Origin: Actinomycetes bacterium
GTDB taxonomy: Bacteria; Actinomycetota; Actinomycetes; Propionibacteriales; Propionibacteriaceae
DNA length: 64,000 bases
NCBI GenBank assembly: GCA_023392635.1
Contig: JAEVYS010000108.1
Span: 15,250-79,249 of the forward strand
Reading direction: 5' to 3'
In this document: positions 1-7,283 of the stretch, one piece after another
Layout: each line of letters begins with the position of its first letter
How positions within the stretch are numbered: position 1 is the first letter of the stretch
Position numbers and translations under genes: made by a program
Notes under the pieces: generated by a model
Seen by the model: the letters and a program-made list of their open reading frames with translations, nothing else
Database searches by the model: none
Told to the model about the DNA's origin: nothing

Positions 1-1197
1 GACGACGGCGACGGCGAGGGCGCGGTCCTGGCCGCAGGCAACGACTACGAGCACCTCGACGTGAACGGGCAGGCGCTGTCACAGTTCCGGCTGGAAGTCC
101 TGTCGATGAACGGCACCACCGCGCGCGTCCGGGTGAAGGTGGGCGCGGTCTCCGCACCCGACCCGTCCATCGTCACCAACAACGGCGAGGAGGGCGACTA
201 CAAGAGCCCGGACATCGAGATCCGCAACGAACTGAGCGACGCCGACAAGGCCTGGCTCAACCGGCCCGTGATCGTGAGCGACCCCAGCATCAAGCCCAAC
301 CGGGTCGTGGCCAAGGTCCACAACCTCGGCGGCCTCGACGCGCCGAACGTCACGGTGCGGTTCAAGGTCCTGCCGTTCAACACCGACGACAAGGACTCCG
401 AGCGCTGGAACGATCTGGGAAACCCGGTCACGCACGAGGTCAAGGCCGGCCAGACCGTCGAGTTCGAGACCCAGTGGTCGCCCGACCACGACGGGCATTT
501 CTGCGTGCAGGCCCGGATCGACCGGTACACCCGCGTCCCGGGCGCAGCGGCGGACGAGCCGGACGTCGACAACAACCTCGCGCAGTCGAACTACTTCAAG
601 ATCGAGTCCAAGCCGTCCTCGCCCGCCACCCGCGAAGTGTCGTTCATCGAAGTACACAACCCGTATCCCTATGCGGCGAGCGCGCTGGTCGACGTGGCCC
701 AGGACACCGACGCCTACCGGACCTTCGTCGACCACCAGTGGGTCCACCTCGAACCGGGCCAGACCCGGCTGGTACGCATGGAGGTCGAGTCGCTCGCAAC
801 CAGCATCTGGGATGCGATCGAGCGCCACTACCCCGAGGGACGCTCCTGGCTGCGGACCTGGTTCCCGGCGACCGGCTGCGTGCCACGTACGGGTTCGGGC
901 GTCACGCTCGCGGCCGTGACCGCCGTGGCCACGTCCCTGCGCGTGGTCGAGCGGGCACCGGGGGTGCTCCTGGTGCAGGTCACCTCGCCGGCGGGTGGAC
1001 CGCCGCCGAGCACCGGGACGGTCCTGCTCCAGCTCGACTCCGACGACGGGCGCCACGAGGTGGTCGCCGCCCCGGTCGAGGCGAACGGCTACGCGCAGGT
1101 GCGATTCGATCCGGCGACCGGCCGGGGCGTCCTGCACTACTCGGGGACCCCCGGCTACGCGTCGGCGGCCGGAGTCGAGGTCGAGCTGGAGCGCTGA
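1..1197 (+). CDS. C-terminal part of a large, probably secreted protein with a CARDB-like domain (5' truncated by window edge)
   Basis: The frame is open from base 1, so the true start lies upstream; an in-frame GTG at 61 is not a credible start because acidic coding sequence (DDGDGEG) precedes it. About 398 residues are visible. Roughly residues 75-205 (around VIVSDPSIKPNRVVAKVHNL to the VDNN segment) look like a CARDB-type immunoglobulin-like adhesion module, with paired beta strands and a conserved 'DNN' turn. A second beta-rich stretch follows to the stop, without catalytic motifs. CARDB modules are usually C-terminal stalks of secreted proteases (for example M6 type) or surface proteins; the catalytic part, if any, is outside the window. 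It ends in a convergent arrangement with the ABC transporter operon, with a hairpin between them. Function is not assignable from this fragment. Confidence 0.6.
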   Translation, partial: DDGDGEGAVLAAGNDYEHLDVNGQALSQFRLEVLSMNGTTARVRVKVGAVSAPDPSIVTNNGEEGDYKSPDIEIRNELSDADKAWLNRPVIVSDPSIKPNRVVAKVHNLGGLDAPNVTVRFKVLPFNTDDKDSERWNDLGNPVTHEVKAGQTVEFETQWSPDHDGHFCVQARIDRYTRVPGAAADEPDVDNNLAQSNYFKIESKPSSPATREVSFIEVHNPYPYAASALVDVAQDTDAYRTFVDHQWVHLEPGQTRLVRMEVESLATSIWDAIERHYPEGRSWLRTWFPATGCVPRTGSGVTLAAVTAVATSLRVVERAPGVLLVQVTSPAGGPPPSTGTVLLQLDSDDGRHEVVAAPVEANGYAQVRFDPATGRGVLHYSGTPGYASAAGVEVELER

Positions 1198-1255
1198 CGG
1201 CGCCGGCCGACGGAGTCTGTTCGCGCGAAGGACCCGGCATCACCGCGATGACGGA

Positions 1256-1279
1256 GGGACGAGCCGACCCGCTCGTCCC
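1256..1279 (+). terminator. Hairpin between convergent genes (putative terminator)
   Basis: A perfect 9-bp stem, GGGACGAGC (1256-1264) pairing with GCTCGTCCC (1271-1279) around the 6-base loop CGACCC, sits between the converging stop codons at 1197 and 1301. No T-run follows, as is common in high-GC actinobacteria. It could serve both strands. Confidence 0.55.
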
Positions 1280-1300
1280 GGGACCGGCCGGGGATCCTCC

Positions 1301-2095
1301 TCAGTGCCCGGCGATCCGAATCCGCGGAACGGCCGCGAGGAGGTCCCTGGTGTACTCGGTGGCGGGGGCGTCGTAGACCTCGCCGGTCGGGCCCTGCTCG
1401 ACGATCCGGCCCTGGCGCATCACCGCGAGACGATCGCACAGGTGGCGCACCACGAGCAGGTCGTGGCTCACCACCACCAGGGTCAGCCCCTGCGCCGTGA
1501 CCAGGTCGGTGAGCAGGTTCAGCACCTGGGCCCGCACCGAGACGTCGAGGGCGGACACCGGCTCGTCGGCGATCAGCACCTCCGGCTTCGGCGCGAGCGC
1601 CCGCGCGATCGCGATGCGCTGGCGCTGGCCGCCGGAGAACTCGTGGGGGAAGCGCTTCCCGGAATCCGGTGGGAGGTCGACCGCGGACAGCACTTCGGCG
1701 AGCCGCCGGGCGTGGTCGACGCCCTCGGGCAGCTGCCGGCGAACGAGCCGTGAGCGCAAGGGCTCGGTGATGATGTCCCCCACGTTCATCCGCGGGTTCA
1801 GCGACGAGCGCGGGTCCTGGAACACCATCTGGACCGACGCCCGGAGGAAGCCGAGTCGGCGCTCCGGGAGGCCGGTGATGTCGGTGCCGTCGAACCAGAC
1901 CGTGCCTGACGTGGGACGGTCCAGGCCCGCGAGCAGCCGCACCAGGGTCGACTTCCCGGAGCCCGACTCCCCGACGATGCCCAGCCGCTGTCCCGCCTCC
2001 ACGGTGAGGTCCACGCCGTCGAGGGCGAGCACCTCCGTCCCCCCGTTGCGGTAGCGGCGGGTGAGGTTCTCGGCGCGGTACAGCGGCTGGCTCAC
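1301..2095 (-). CDS. Peptide ABC transporter ATP-binding protein (DppF/OppF type)
   Basis: ATPase of 264 residues that would energise import of peptides or a similar solute through the two permeases encoded upstream. Walker A is GESGSGKST at about residues 42-50; the Q-loop (FQDPRSSLNP), the signature FSGGQRQR and Walker B (VLIADEP) with the H-loop (SHD) are all present, so it should be active. The C-terminus carries the oligopeptide-type extension (PATEYTRDLLAAVP). The start chosen is GTG at 2095, which overlaps the upstream stop in GTGA and has a GGGGGA ribosome site inside the preceding gene; the open frame further upstream is non-homologous. Last gene of a five-gene operon. Substrate cannot be told from the ATPase. 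Confidence 0.9.
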   Translation of the reverse strand: MSQPLYRAENLTRRYRNGGTEVLALDGVDLTVEAGQRLGIVGESGSGKSTLVRLLAGLDRPTSGTVWFDGTDITGLPERRLGFLRASVQMVFQDPRSSLNPRMNVGDIITEPLRSRLVRRQLPEGVDHARRLAEVLSAVDLPPDSGKRFPHEFSGGQRQRIAIARALAPKPEVLIADEPVSALDVSVRAQVLNLLTDLVTAQGLTLVVVSHDLLVVRHLCDRLAVMRQGRIVEQGPTGEVYDAPATEYTRDLLAAVPRIRIAGH

Positions 2096-2937
2096 GCGCG
2101 TCCCCCGGCGTAGAAGTCCTCGACGGTCGGCAGCCGATCCCCCGGCCGGGCCAGGTCGAGGCGCGCGGTGGCCACCAGACCGCGGGTGTAGGGATGCTTC
2201 GCCGCGGTGAACAACTCCGCCACGGTGCCGGTCTCCACGACCTCGCCGTCCAGCATCACCATCACCCGGTCGCACACCTGGGAGACCACGGCGAGGTCGT
2301 GGCTGATGAACAGGCAGGCGGCGCCGGCGGCACTGAGCACCTCGTCCAGCTTCTGCAGGACGAGCGCCTGGACGGTCACATCCAGGGCGGTGGTCGGCTC
2401 GTCGCAGATCACCAGGTCGGGTGAGTTGATCAGCGCCATGGCAAGGACGACCCGCTGGCGCTGCCCGCCGGAGAGCTGGTGCGGGAACGCGTCCGCCACC
2501 CGGATCGGATCGGCCAGGCCGACCTCCCCCAGCATCGCCACCACGCGCTCGCGCGCCGGGCCGGACTCCGCGCCCTGGTGGAGCCGCAGCACCTCCGCCA
2601 CCTGACGCCCCACCCGCATCGTCGGGTCGAGCGCGGTCATCGGTTCCTGGAAGACCATCGACATGACGTCGCCCCGCAGCCTGGCCAGCCCACGCTCCGG
2701 CCGCCCGACGATCTCGGTGCCGGCGAGGCGGACCGACCCGCTCAGGTGCGCGTTCTCCGGCAGCAGGCCCATCACCGCCAGTGCCGTCACCGTCTTGCCC
2801 GAGCCCGATTCGCCGATCACCCCGAGTCGTTGCCCGGCGTCGAGACGGAAGCTCACCCCCCGGACGGCATCGACGCGGCGCCGCCCGAAGCTCACCGACA
2901 GGTCCTCGACCTCGAGGAGGCTCGCGCCGGTGGTCAT
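2092..2937 (-). CDS. Peptide ABC transporter ATP-binding protein (DppD/OppD type)
   Basis: First ATPase of the importer, 281 residues. Walker A is GESGSGKT at about residues 42-49, with Q-loop (FQEPMTALDPT), signature LSGGQRQR, Walker B (LVICDEP) and switch histidine (SHD) in the expected order. The C-terminal motif HPYTRGL is typical of the OppD/DppD family. The ATG at 2937 overlaps the upstream permease stop in ATGA, and the downstream ATPase overlaps its own stop, so the genes are translationally coupled. Together with the second ATPase it should form a heterodimeric motor. No missing key residues were seen. Confidence 0.9.
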   Translation of the reverse strand: MTTGASLLEVEDLSVSFGRRRVDAVRGVSFRLDAGQRLGVIGESGSGKTVTALAVMGLLPENAHLSGSVRLAGTEIVGRPERGLARLRGDVMSMVFQEPMTALDPTMRVGRQVAEVLRLHQGAESGPARERVVAMLGEVGLADPIRVADAFPHQLSGGQRQRVVLAMALINSPDLVICDEPTTALDVTVQALVLQKLDEVLSAAGAACLFISHDLAVVSQVCDRVMVMLDGEVVETGTVAELFTAAKHPYTRGLVATARLDLARPGDRLPTVEDFYAGGRA

Positions 2938-3746
2938 GACACCTCCCGCAGCCGAGGATCGAGGTAGTCGCGCAAGCCGTCGCCGAGCAGGTTGAACCCC
3001 AGCACCGCGAGGGCGATCGCCAGGCCCGGCCACAGTGCCTGCAGCGGCGCCACGCCCATCAGCTCCTGCGCATCGCGCAGCATGTTGCCCCACGTCGGGT
3101 TCGGTCGCGGCGTGGCCAGCCCGAGGTAGGAAAGGGCCGCCTCCGCGAGGATCGCCAGCGCGAACCCGACCGAGGCCTGGACCCCGACGAGCGGGGCGAT
3201 GTTGGGCAGGACGTGCCGTCCCGCCACCGCCCAGCGCGAGGTCCCGGACGCACGGGCGGCCAGGACGAAGTCGCTCGCCATCACCTGCAGCGACCCGGCG
3301 CGTGCCACGCGGGCGAACGCGGGGATGCTCGCGATGCCGATCGCCGCCATGGCGGTGAGGGTCGAGCCGCCGAACACGGCCGCCAGCAGGATCGCGAGCA
3401 GGAGCGCGGGAAACGCGTAGACCACATCGGCGACCCTCATCACCACGTCGTCGATCCAGCCCCCGGCCTGGCCGGCGAGCATGCCCAACGGGACGCCCAC
3501 CGCCGCGGCGAGCCCGACGGAGATGATGCCGACGAACAACACCGTCCGAGCCCCCACCATGAGCCGGCTGACGGTGTCGATGCCGAAGCCGTCCGTGCCG
3601 AGGAGGTGCGGCCAGCCGGGCCCGAGGAGCCGCTGGCCCGCGACGACCCGGAGCGGGTCGAACGGCGTCCAGAAGACCGAAACGACGGCCGTCATCACGA
3701 CCAGGCCGACCAGGACCAGCCCGATCACCAGTTGGGCGCGCTTCAC
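2934..3746 (-). CDS. Peptide ABC transporter permease (DppC/OppC type)
   Basis: Inner-membrane permease of 270 residues with an N-terminal membrane helix (residues about 5-27), then the BPD_transp_1 core with five further helices. The EAA-type loop that docks on the ATPase is recognisable around GTSRWAVAGRHVLPNIAP. The C-terminal motif GDGLRDYLDPRLR is characteristic of DppC-type subunits. Start is GTG at 3746, overlapping the DppB-type gene stop by GTGA. It pairs with the preceding permease to form the translocation pore. Confidence 0.9.
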   Translation of the reverse strand: MKRAQLVIGLVLVGLVVMTAVVSVFWTPFDPLRVVAGQRLLGPGWPHLLGTDGFGIDTVSRLMVGARTVLFVGIISVGLAAAVGVPLGMLAGQAGGWIDDVVMRVADVVYAFPALLLAILLAAVFGGSTLTAMAAIGIASIPAFARVARAGSLQVMASDFVLAARASGTSRWAVAGRHVLPNIAPLVGVQASVGFALAILAEAALSYLGLATPRPNPTWGNMLRDAQELMGVAPLQALWPGLAIALAVLGFNLLGDGLRDYLDPRLREVS

Positions 3747-4723
3747 GACGTCACCTGGTGCTCATCGGCGCCCGCGGTCGCGGCCTGGCGCGGGTCGATC
3801 AGCAGATAGGAGAAGTCGACGAGCGCACTGATCAGGAGCACGGCGAGGACGAGGAACATCACCGTGCCCTGCACCACGACCAGGTCGCGCTGGCCCACCG
3901 CGGTGAGCAGGAGTGAGCCGAGTCCGGGCAGCGTGTACACCGATTCCACCACGATCGCGCCGACCAGGACCGTCGACAGCTGCAGCCCGATGACGGTGAC
4001 CAGCGAGATCGCCGCGTTGCGCACGCCGTGGCGCAGCAGGGCGCGCATGGGCGTCCACCCGATGGAGCGCGCGGTGCGGAAGTAGTCCTCGTTGAGCACG
4101 TCGATGAACGCCGAGCGGACGTAGCGGATCAGCACCGCGGCCTGGACGAGGGCGAGGGTGAACACGGGCAGCACCAGGTGCGCCGCCCACTGCGCAGGGT
4201 TCCGGGCGAGCGGGACGTAGCCGTTGGCAGGCAGCCAGTGGAGTCCCACCGAGAACACCAGCACCAGCAGGATGCCGCCCCAGAACACCGGGACGGCCAT
4301 GCCCACCTGGGCGGCGGCGCTGATCGTGAAGCCGGGCCACGAGCGCCGCTTCAGCGCGGCGACCATTCCGGCGGGCAGGGCGATCAGCAGGGATCCGAGC
4401 AGGCCGAACAGGACCAGCCAGAGCGTCACCGCGATGCGCGGGGCGAGCAGTGCCAGCACCGGCTGGCCGTTGAGGTGCGAGTGGCCGAAGTCGCCGACCA
4501 CGAGGCCGCCGAGCCAGCTCAGGTACTGCACCGGCAGCGGCCGGTCCAGGCCGAGCTGGGCGCGCAGCTTCGCGACGGCCTCGGGGGTGGCGTCCGTGCC
4601 GAGCAGCACCTGCGCCACGTCCCCCGGCAGCGCGTTGGTCAGCAGGAAGATGAGCAGCGACGCGCCCAGCAGGCTGACGAGGAACACGCCGAGCCGCCGC
4701 AGGACGCGCAGGGCGAGGTGCAT
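3743..4723 (-). CDS. Peptide ABC transporter permease (DppB/OppB type)
   Basis: Permease of 326 residues with an N-terminal helix (about 10-32) followed by the family's PGDVAQVLLG..DATPEAVAKLRAQLGLD periplasmic segment and a six-helix core. The ATPase-contacting loop is seen near ARSIGWTPMRALLRHGVRNA and the C-terminus has the conserved DFSYLLIDPR. ATG start at 4723, 12 bases downstream of the substrate-binding protein gene stop. All hallmark DppB features are present; the transported substrate is not determined by it. Confidence 0.9.
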   Translation of the reverse strand: MHLALRVLRRLGVFLVSLLGASLLIFLLTNALPGDVAQVLLGTDATPEAVAKLRAQLGLDRPLPVQYLSWLGGLVVGDFGHSHLNGQPVLALLAPRIAVTLWLVLFGLLGSLLIALPAGMVAALKRRSWPGFTISAAAQVGMAVPVFWGGILLVLVFSVGLHWLPANGYVPLARNPAQWAAHLVLPVFTLALVQAAVLIRYVRSAFIDVLNEDYFRTARSIGWTPMRALLRHGVRNAAISLVTVIGLQLSTVLVGAIVVESVYTLPGLGSLLLTAVGQRDLVVVQGTVMFLVLAVLLISALVDFSYLLIDPRQAATAGADEHQVTS

Positions 4724-4735
4724 GGACCTGCCGTC

Positions 4736-6289
4736 CTACCGGCTGGTGATCGTGGTCAGGTCGAAACTGAGCGTGGTGGCGTTCTGGGCGACCCCGGAGA
4801 TGGTCGCCTTGGTGATCACCAGGTTCGGCAGCGCGAACAGCCAGATCGCCGCCGCGTCGTCGGCGAGGTACCGGACGGCCTGCTTCATCAGCTCGTTGGC
4901 CTGCTCGTCGGAGGTCGCCTCGTCGGCCGCGGTGTAGAGCCCGGCGAACTTCGGGTCGCCGTAGTGCCAGTAGTACTTCGGGTTGGCGAACTTGCCCAGG
5001 TCGCGGGCTTCGACGTGCGCGACGATCGTCATGTCGTAGTCGCCGTTGGTGAAGACCTCAGAGAGCCAGCGGCTGAAGTCGAGCTCCTCGATCTTGACGT
5101 TCACGCCGACGTCGGCGAGCTGGCTGGCGACGAACTGGGCCGACTTCACCGCGTACGGCACGACCGGGACGCGCAGGCGCAGGCTCAGCGGCGACTTCGC
5201 GTCGTAGCCGGCCTGCTTCAGCAGGGTCCTGGCCTTGTCGGGATCGAACGGGTTGGTGCCGGAGAGGTCCTCGTACCACGGGTCGGTGGGCACCGCCATC
5301 GACCCGATCAGGGTGCCCTGGCCGTTCCAGACCGTGTCCATCAGGGCCTTGCGGTCGATCGCCATCGTCAGCGCCTGACGGACGGGCAGCTTCGCCAGCG
5401 CCTTGTTGTCATGGTTCAGGCCGAGCACCACCTCGCCGTTGGTGGTGCCGCTGATCGTGGTGTACAGGCTGGTGTCGGAGAACTGCGACAGCGCGTCCGG
5501 CGCCTGGAGGTTGGAGATCACGTCCAGGTCGCCGCTCAGCATGGCGGCGTTCATCGCGTTGGGATCGGCGAAGTAGCGGAAGGTGACCTCGTCGAACCGG
5601 GCGGGGTTGGCCCAGTAGTTGTCGTTCTTGGCGAGGACGACGTTCTGCCCCTGGTTGTGGGCCTTGACGCTGTAGGGCCCGGAGCCGGCGCTGGCGGTGT
5701 TGAGGTCGCCGGAGAACGACGGGTCGAGGATCATGCCGAGCGTCGAGGACATGTCGTACAGCCACATCGTCGAGGGGTGCACGAGCGTGACCTGCACCTG
5801 CGCGGGGTCGGGAGCGGTCGCGTCCGCCACCACAGCCAATTGGGCGCGAAGGGTCTCGGTGAGCTTCGGATCAGCCTTCATCCGGGTGATGTTCGCGACG
5901 ACGGCGGCCCCGTCGACCGGCTTGCCGGAGGCGAACTTCGCCGCCGGGTTCAGGTGGAACGTGTAGGTGGTGCGGTCGGAACTGACCTCCCACGCCTGGG
6001 CCAGGAGCGGCTTGACGGCCCCGCTGGAGTCGACCTTCACGAGGGTCTCGTACACGTTGTAGAGGAGCACCTGCGGAATCGAGGCGGCGGTGTTGTGCCA
6101 CGGGTCCATGGAGGCGGGCTCGAGCGTTGCGCCCACCGACAGCGTGCGGAGCTGGTTGCTGCTGCTGGGGGGCGACGAGGCCGGCGCGCACGCCGCGAGG
6201 ATCACCGCCAGCGCCAGCCCGAGCAGCGCCGCGAGCGCCCTGCCCGAGCGGGAGCGGGAACGCACCGGCGTTGCGGCGACGTGGGTCAT
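4736..6289 (-). CDS. ABC transporter substrate-binding lipoprotein, SBP_bac_5 family
   Basis: Extracytoplasmic solute receptor of 517 residues. The N-terminus has arginines, a hydrophobic stretch and the lipobox LAAC near residue 34, so it should be a lipid-anchored protein. The body matches the peptide/nickel-binding SBP_bac_5 family (VGATLEPASMDPW near the N-terminus, LPVRQALTMAIDRKALMDTV in the middle). The ATG at 6289 follows a GGAGGG site at good spacing. As first gene of the operon it defines substrate choice; dipeptide, oligopeptide and other solutes are all possible. A possible -10 for the operon (TAGACT read on the minus strand, 6335-6340) lies about 45 bases upstream. Confidence 0.9.
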   Translation of the reverse strand: MTHVAATPVRSRSRSGRALAALLGLALAVILAACAPASSPPSSSNQLRTLSVGATLEPASMDPWHNTAASIPQVLLYNVYETLVKVDSSGAVKPLLAQAWEVSSDRTTYTFHLNPAAKFASGKPVDGAAVVANITRMKADPKLTETLRAQLAVVADATAPDPAQVQVTLVHPSTMWLYDMSSTLGMILDPSFSGDLNTASAGSGPYSVKAHNQGQNVVLAKNDNYWANPARFDEVTFRYFADPNAMNAAMLSGDLDVISNLQAPDALSQFSDTSLYTTISGTTNGEVVLGLNHDNKALAKLPVRQALTMAIDRKALMDTVWNGQGTLIGSMAVPTDPWYEDLSGTNPFDPDKARTLLKQAGYDAKSPLSLRLRVPVVPYAVKSAQFVASQLADVGVNVKIEELDFSRWLSEVFTNGDYDMTIVAHVEARDLGKFANPKYYWHYGDPKFAGLYTAADEATSDEQANELMKQAVRYLADDAAAIWLFALPNLVITKATISGVAQNATTLSFDLTTITSR

Positions 6290-6334
6290 CAGCCCTCCAC
6301 GGTATCTGGCCCCGCGACGCGAGGAAGCGCAAAG

Positions 6335-6340
6335 AGTCTA
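6335..6340 (-). promoter_or_regulatory. Putative -10 element of the peptide ABC operon
   Basis: TAGACT read on the minus strand, about 45 bases before the ATG at 6289. It fits the actinobacterial TAnnnT -10 pattern; no convincing -35 was found. The upstream side faces the initiator tRNA promoter, so the two units are divergent. Confidence 0.35.
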
Positions 6341-6385
6341 GCGGAGCGCTCCGCCGGGCCCGCGGCACCCGCGATGCGGGCCGAT

Positions 6386-6414
6386 TTGGGTATCCGGCGG
6401 GTCTCACCTAAGCT
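6386..6414 (+). promoter_or_regulatory. Promoter of the initiator tRNA gene
   Basis: TTGGGT (6386-6391), a 17-base spacer, then TAAGCT (6409-6414). The predicted transcription start is near 6421, about five bases before the mature tRNA 5' end, which suits a stand-alone tRNA gene read by the main sigma factor. Confidence 0.6.
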
Positions 6415-6425
6415 GGTCGAGGCGA

Positions 6426-6499
6426 CGCGGGGTGGAGCAGCTCGGTAGCTCGCTGGGCTCATAACCCAGAGGTCACAGGTTCAAATCCTGTCCCCGCTA
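6426..6499 (+). tRNA. Initiator tRNA-Met (fMet, anticodon CAT)
   Basis: A 74-base cloverleaf with acceptor strand CGCGGGG (6426-6432) pairing CCCCGC near the 3' end, D-loop GAGCAGCTCGGTAGCTC, anticodon loop CTCATAA and T-arm GGTTCAAATCC. Two initiator hallmarks are visible: three consecutive G:C pairs closing the anticodon stem (GGG/CCC) and an unpaired first acceptor position (C1 opposite T72). The CCA tail is not encoded and would be added enzymatically. The gene stands alone, with its own promoter and a strong hairpin downstream. Confidence 0.95.
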
Positions 6500-6504
6500 C
6501 GAAC

Positions 6505-6553
6505 GGAACCCGCTTCCCGTCCGGCTGAACAGTCGGACCGGGAAGCGGGTTCC
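6505..6553 (+). terminator. Strong hairpin terminator after the initiator tRNA
   Basis: GGAACCCGCTTCCCG-TCCG pairs with CGGACCGGGAAGCGGGTTCC across the short loop GCTGAACAGT, with a single bulged base in an otherwise complete stem of about 19 pairs. It begins six bases after the tRNA 3' end and should end the tRNA transcript and isolate the downstream S4 gene. Confidence 0.85.
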
Positions 6554-6588
6554 TGCGTTTCCGGCGTCCGTTCGGCCAGACTGTTGGC

Positions 6589-6831
6589 GTGGACATCGCG
6601 ATCGGCGAGGACATGATCCGCCTCGGCCAGCTGCTCAAGTACGCCAACGTCGTCCTGGACGGCGGCGAGGCGAAAGCCCTGGTAGCAGGGGGCCACGTGC
6701 GTGTGGACGGCGAGGTGGAGACCCGCCGCGGACGACAGGTGCGGGTGGGCTCCCTCGTCGAGGTCGACCTCCCCGGCGGCCTTCACCAACTCAGGATCGT
6801 CGGCGACGACCCGCCCGCTGCCGACGGGTGA
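6589..6831 (+). CDS. Small S4-domain RNA-binding protein (YbcJ type)
   Basis: An 80-residue protein made almost entirely of one S4 RNA-binding domain: IRLGQLLKYANVVLDGGEAKALVAGG followed by VRVDGEVETRRGRQVRVGSLVEV. The motif RLGQLLKxAxxxxxGGxAK is that of stand-alone S4 proteins such as E. coli YbcJ. Such proteins bind structured RNA, often on the ribosome; the exact target here is unknown. The start chosen is GTG at 6589; an internal ATG at 6613 would give a 72-residue version still holding the whole domain. No strong ribosome site precedes either start, and the tRNA terminator ends only 35 bases upstream, so its promoter must be very close. Confidence 0.8.
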   Translation: MDIAIGEDMIRLGQLLKYANVVLDGGEAKALVAGGHVRVDGEVETRRGRQVRVGSLVEVDLPGGLHQLRIVGDDPPAADG

Positions 6832-6850
6832 GCCGCGCCCCCGGGAGCGC

Positions 6851-7066
6851 TCAGTCGGTGTGCGGCTCGCCGGGGTCGACGTACCCCTCGGCGACCCGGC
6901 GACGCCCGCCGGTGGCGCGCTCGGCCGCCACCTGCTGGTCCTCGTCCTGGCCGCCCTGGCCGCGTGACCCGGCCGCCACGCTGGGCATCGGTACCTCGCC
7001 GCCGTCGCCACGAACGGACGCCTCGGAGCCGTCCGTGCCGCGAACCGGTTCGTCGAACTCGCTCAT
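6851..7066 (-). CDS. Small hydrophilic hypothetical protein
   Basis: A 71-residue protein rich in Gly, Glu, Asp and Arg with no hydrophobic core, probably disordered (MSEFDEPVRGTDGSE at the N-terminus, YVDPGEPHTD at the C-terminus). Evidence that it is real: an excellent AGGAGG ribosome site six bases before the ATG at 7066 and no competing frame. It converges on the S4 gene and is divergent from the helicase at 7284. No family was recognised and no function is offered. Confidence 0.55.
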   Translation of the reverse strand: MSEFDEPVRGTDGSEASVRGDGGEVPMPSVAAGSRGQGGQDEDQQVAAERATGGRRRVAEGYVDPGEPHTD

Positions 7067-7175
7067 CGCTGCCTCCTGTCGGCTTCCCCTTACCCCTCGG
7101 GGGCAGGAGCGGACACCGGGGCGCGGTGCGGGAGAGGGAGGAACGGCAGCGTGGCGGCCTTCCTCACTTCCAAGG

Positions 7176-7181
7176 TATAGC
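7176..7181 (+). promoter_or_regulatory. Putative -10 of the helR promoter
   Basis: TATAGC, the most -10-like hexamer upstream of the helicase gene. It ends six bases before the left arm of the inverted repeat at 7187-7209, so transcription would begin at or just inside that repeat. No clear -35 was seen. Confidence 0.4.
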
Positions 7182-7186
7182 GGGTG

Positions 7187-7209
7187 GGGGGTCTTGCCGC
7201 AAGGCCCCC
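7187..7209 (+). promoter_or_regulatory. Inverted repeat resembling the rifamycin-associated element (RAE)
   Basis: GGGGGTCTTG (7187-7196) pairs with CAAGGCCCCC (7200-7209) around the 3-base centre CCG; the only imperfection is one G:T pair. It lies about 75 bases upstream of a HelR-type gene. A G/C-rich inverted repeat with CTTG/CAAG inner arms is the form I recall for the RAE found before rifamycin-resistance genes, including helR, in actinobacteria. It could alternatively be a 5' mRNA hairpin. The sequence shows the repeat; identity as an RAE is inference. Confidence 0.7.
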
Positions 7210-7283
7210 GACCGGGCGCACACTGTGGGCTGTTCGTCAGCCGTTCTCCCTAGTCAGCTGACACTTCTCGGAGGAGATGGCCC

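Noticed and set aside
4028..6448. An 806-codon open frame on the plus strand across the permease and substrate-binding genes
   Set aside because: It is antisense to two clear transporter genes, has a low-complexity Arg/Gly/Val/Gln composition, no domain and no ribosome site; long empty frames are expected in GC3-rich DNA.
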